Assembly (NCBI GenBank): GCA_937138275.1 | Contig: CAKZOY010000245.1 | Coordinates: 1 to 6,171 of the forward strand | From: an uncultured Chloroflexota bacterium | GTDB lineage: Bacteria; Chloroflexota; Anaerolineae; B4-G1; DUEL01 | Length of the DNA stretch: 6,171 nucleotides | Reading direction: 5' to 3' | Shown here: one piece after another, positions 5,801 through 6,171 of the stretch | Numbering within the stretch: the stretch's first letter is position 1 | Layout of the letters: each line of letters opens with the position of its first letter | The notes under the pieces: model-generated | What the model was told of the DNA's origin: nothing | What the model saw: only the letters and a program-made list of their open reading frames with translations | Databases searched by the model: none | Program-made: the position numbers and the translations under genes

Positions 5801-6171
5801 TTATCGGGGAATGGGAACCGAACGGGCAACCCAGTCCAGGATTTGCGCTTTCTCCTGCAGGAGGTCTTTCAGGGTTGAATATGACCTCTTCTCCCCGATG
5901 GTCTCATAGGTATCGCCTTTTTTGCAGGTCAGCGTGATGTTCTCAAAACGCACCTTGCCCGACCCGCGGCTTCCCTGCCCTCCCAGGTAGTCGTCCTCTA
6001 CCAGTTGCAGGGTGGTGAGGAGGTGACCGAAGAGAACGGTGTCCTGGGGCAGGTAGAGGCTGAAGACCAGTTCCATCGGGGTGAAGAGGGTATTGGCCGG
6101 AACGCGCTCCAACTGGCGGGGGACGGCGGCGCTGGTCACCCGGTCAATCGCCGCCTCCCATTTCACCTCGG
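5801..6171 (-). CDS. csm3: Csm3, type III-A backbone subunit, C-terminal part only
   Basis: The gene enters from the right edge; 122 residues of its C-terminal half are visible, ending at the TAA 5803-5801. Csm3 is the repeated Cas7-family backbone subunit that holds the crRNA and cuts target RNA at 6-nt intervals. The visible part starts EVKWEAAIDRVTSAAVPRQ and continues ERVPANTLF, both hallmark Csm3 segments, and later has LGGQGSRGSGKVRF, the glycine-rich loop. The catalytic Asp lies in the missing N-terminal part, so activity cannot be judged. About 47 residues follow the glycine-rich loop, which seems longer than the short tail of many Csm3 proteins. The GTG at 6166 is an internal valine, not a start, because the conserved motif continues through it to the window edge. 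Confidence 0.93.
   Translation of the reverse strand, partial: EVKWEAAIDRVTSAAVPRQLERVPANTLFTPMELVFSLYLPQDTVLFGHLLTTLQLVEDDYLGGQGSRGSGKVRFENITLTCKKGDTYETIGEKRSYSTLKDLLQEKAQILDWVARSVPIPR

Noticed and set aside
4855..5937. 360-codon open frame on the plus strand
   Set aside because: Antisense shadow of csm4 and the end of csm3; composition is that of a shadow frame.
6164..6166. GTG as a start of a short 121-residue gene
   Set aside because: The Csm3 motif EVKWEAAIDR continues upstream through this codon to the window edge, so it is an internal valine of a truncated csm3.

Overview
The window is the 3' (adaptation-side) part of a type III-A (Csm) CRISPR-Cas locus from a GC-rich bacterium, together with the start of its CRISPR array. 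Every protein gene lies on the minus strand and reads right to left: csm3 (5' end beyond the right edge), csm4, csm5, a CARF-HEPN ancillary nuclease of the TM1812/Csx1 group, csx15, cas1 and cas2. After cas2 come a perfect 17-bp inverted repeat, a leader with a near-consensus sigma70-type promoter, and at least five identical 37-bp repeats that run to, and probably past, the left edge. Csx15 next to a TM1812-family protein in a Csm locus suggests a Chloroflexota member (Roseiflexus-like or an uncultured thermophilic relative). That is an inference from gene content recalled from known genomes, not a match I could run.

Layout, right to left. 6171-5801: C-terminal half of Csm3, the backbone subunit. 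5790-4774: Csm4, the crRNA 5'-handle-capping subunit. 4777-3683: Csm5, at the crRNA 3' end. 3686-2454: CARF-HEPN RNase, activated by cyclic oligoadenylate. 2457-2077: Csx15, a small protein reported as a candidate ring nuclease. 2000-864: Cas1 with an unusual proline-rich insertion. 857-564: Cas2. 552-489: inverted repeat. 488-364: leader. 363-1: array.

How the genes work together. Csm3/4/5, with Cas10/Csm1 and Csm2 that should lie beyond the right edge, form the RNA-guided complex. On target RNA binding, Cas10 of such systems makes cyclic oligoadenylates. Csx1 would sense these through its CARF domain and cut RNA with its HEPN domain, and Csx15 may bind or degrade the messenger to end the response. 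Cas1-Cas2 add new spacers. csm4-csm5, csm5-csx1 and csx1-csx15 each overlap by 4 bp at stop/start, so the interference and signalling genes look translationally coupled. cas1 is set apart by a 76-nt gap. No cas6 is visible.

The parts least explained by standard annotation are the phased 10-bp A-tract repeat directly upstream of the array promoter, the 17-bp perfect palindrome between cas2 and the leader, and the Cas1 insertion. The genes themselves form a recognisable type III-A locus, and I do not claim a wholly new system.
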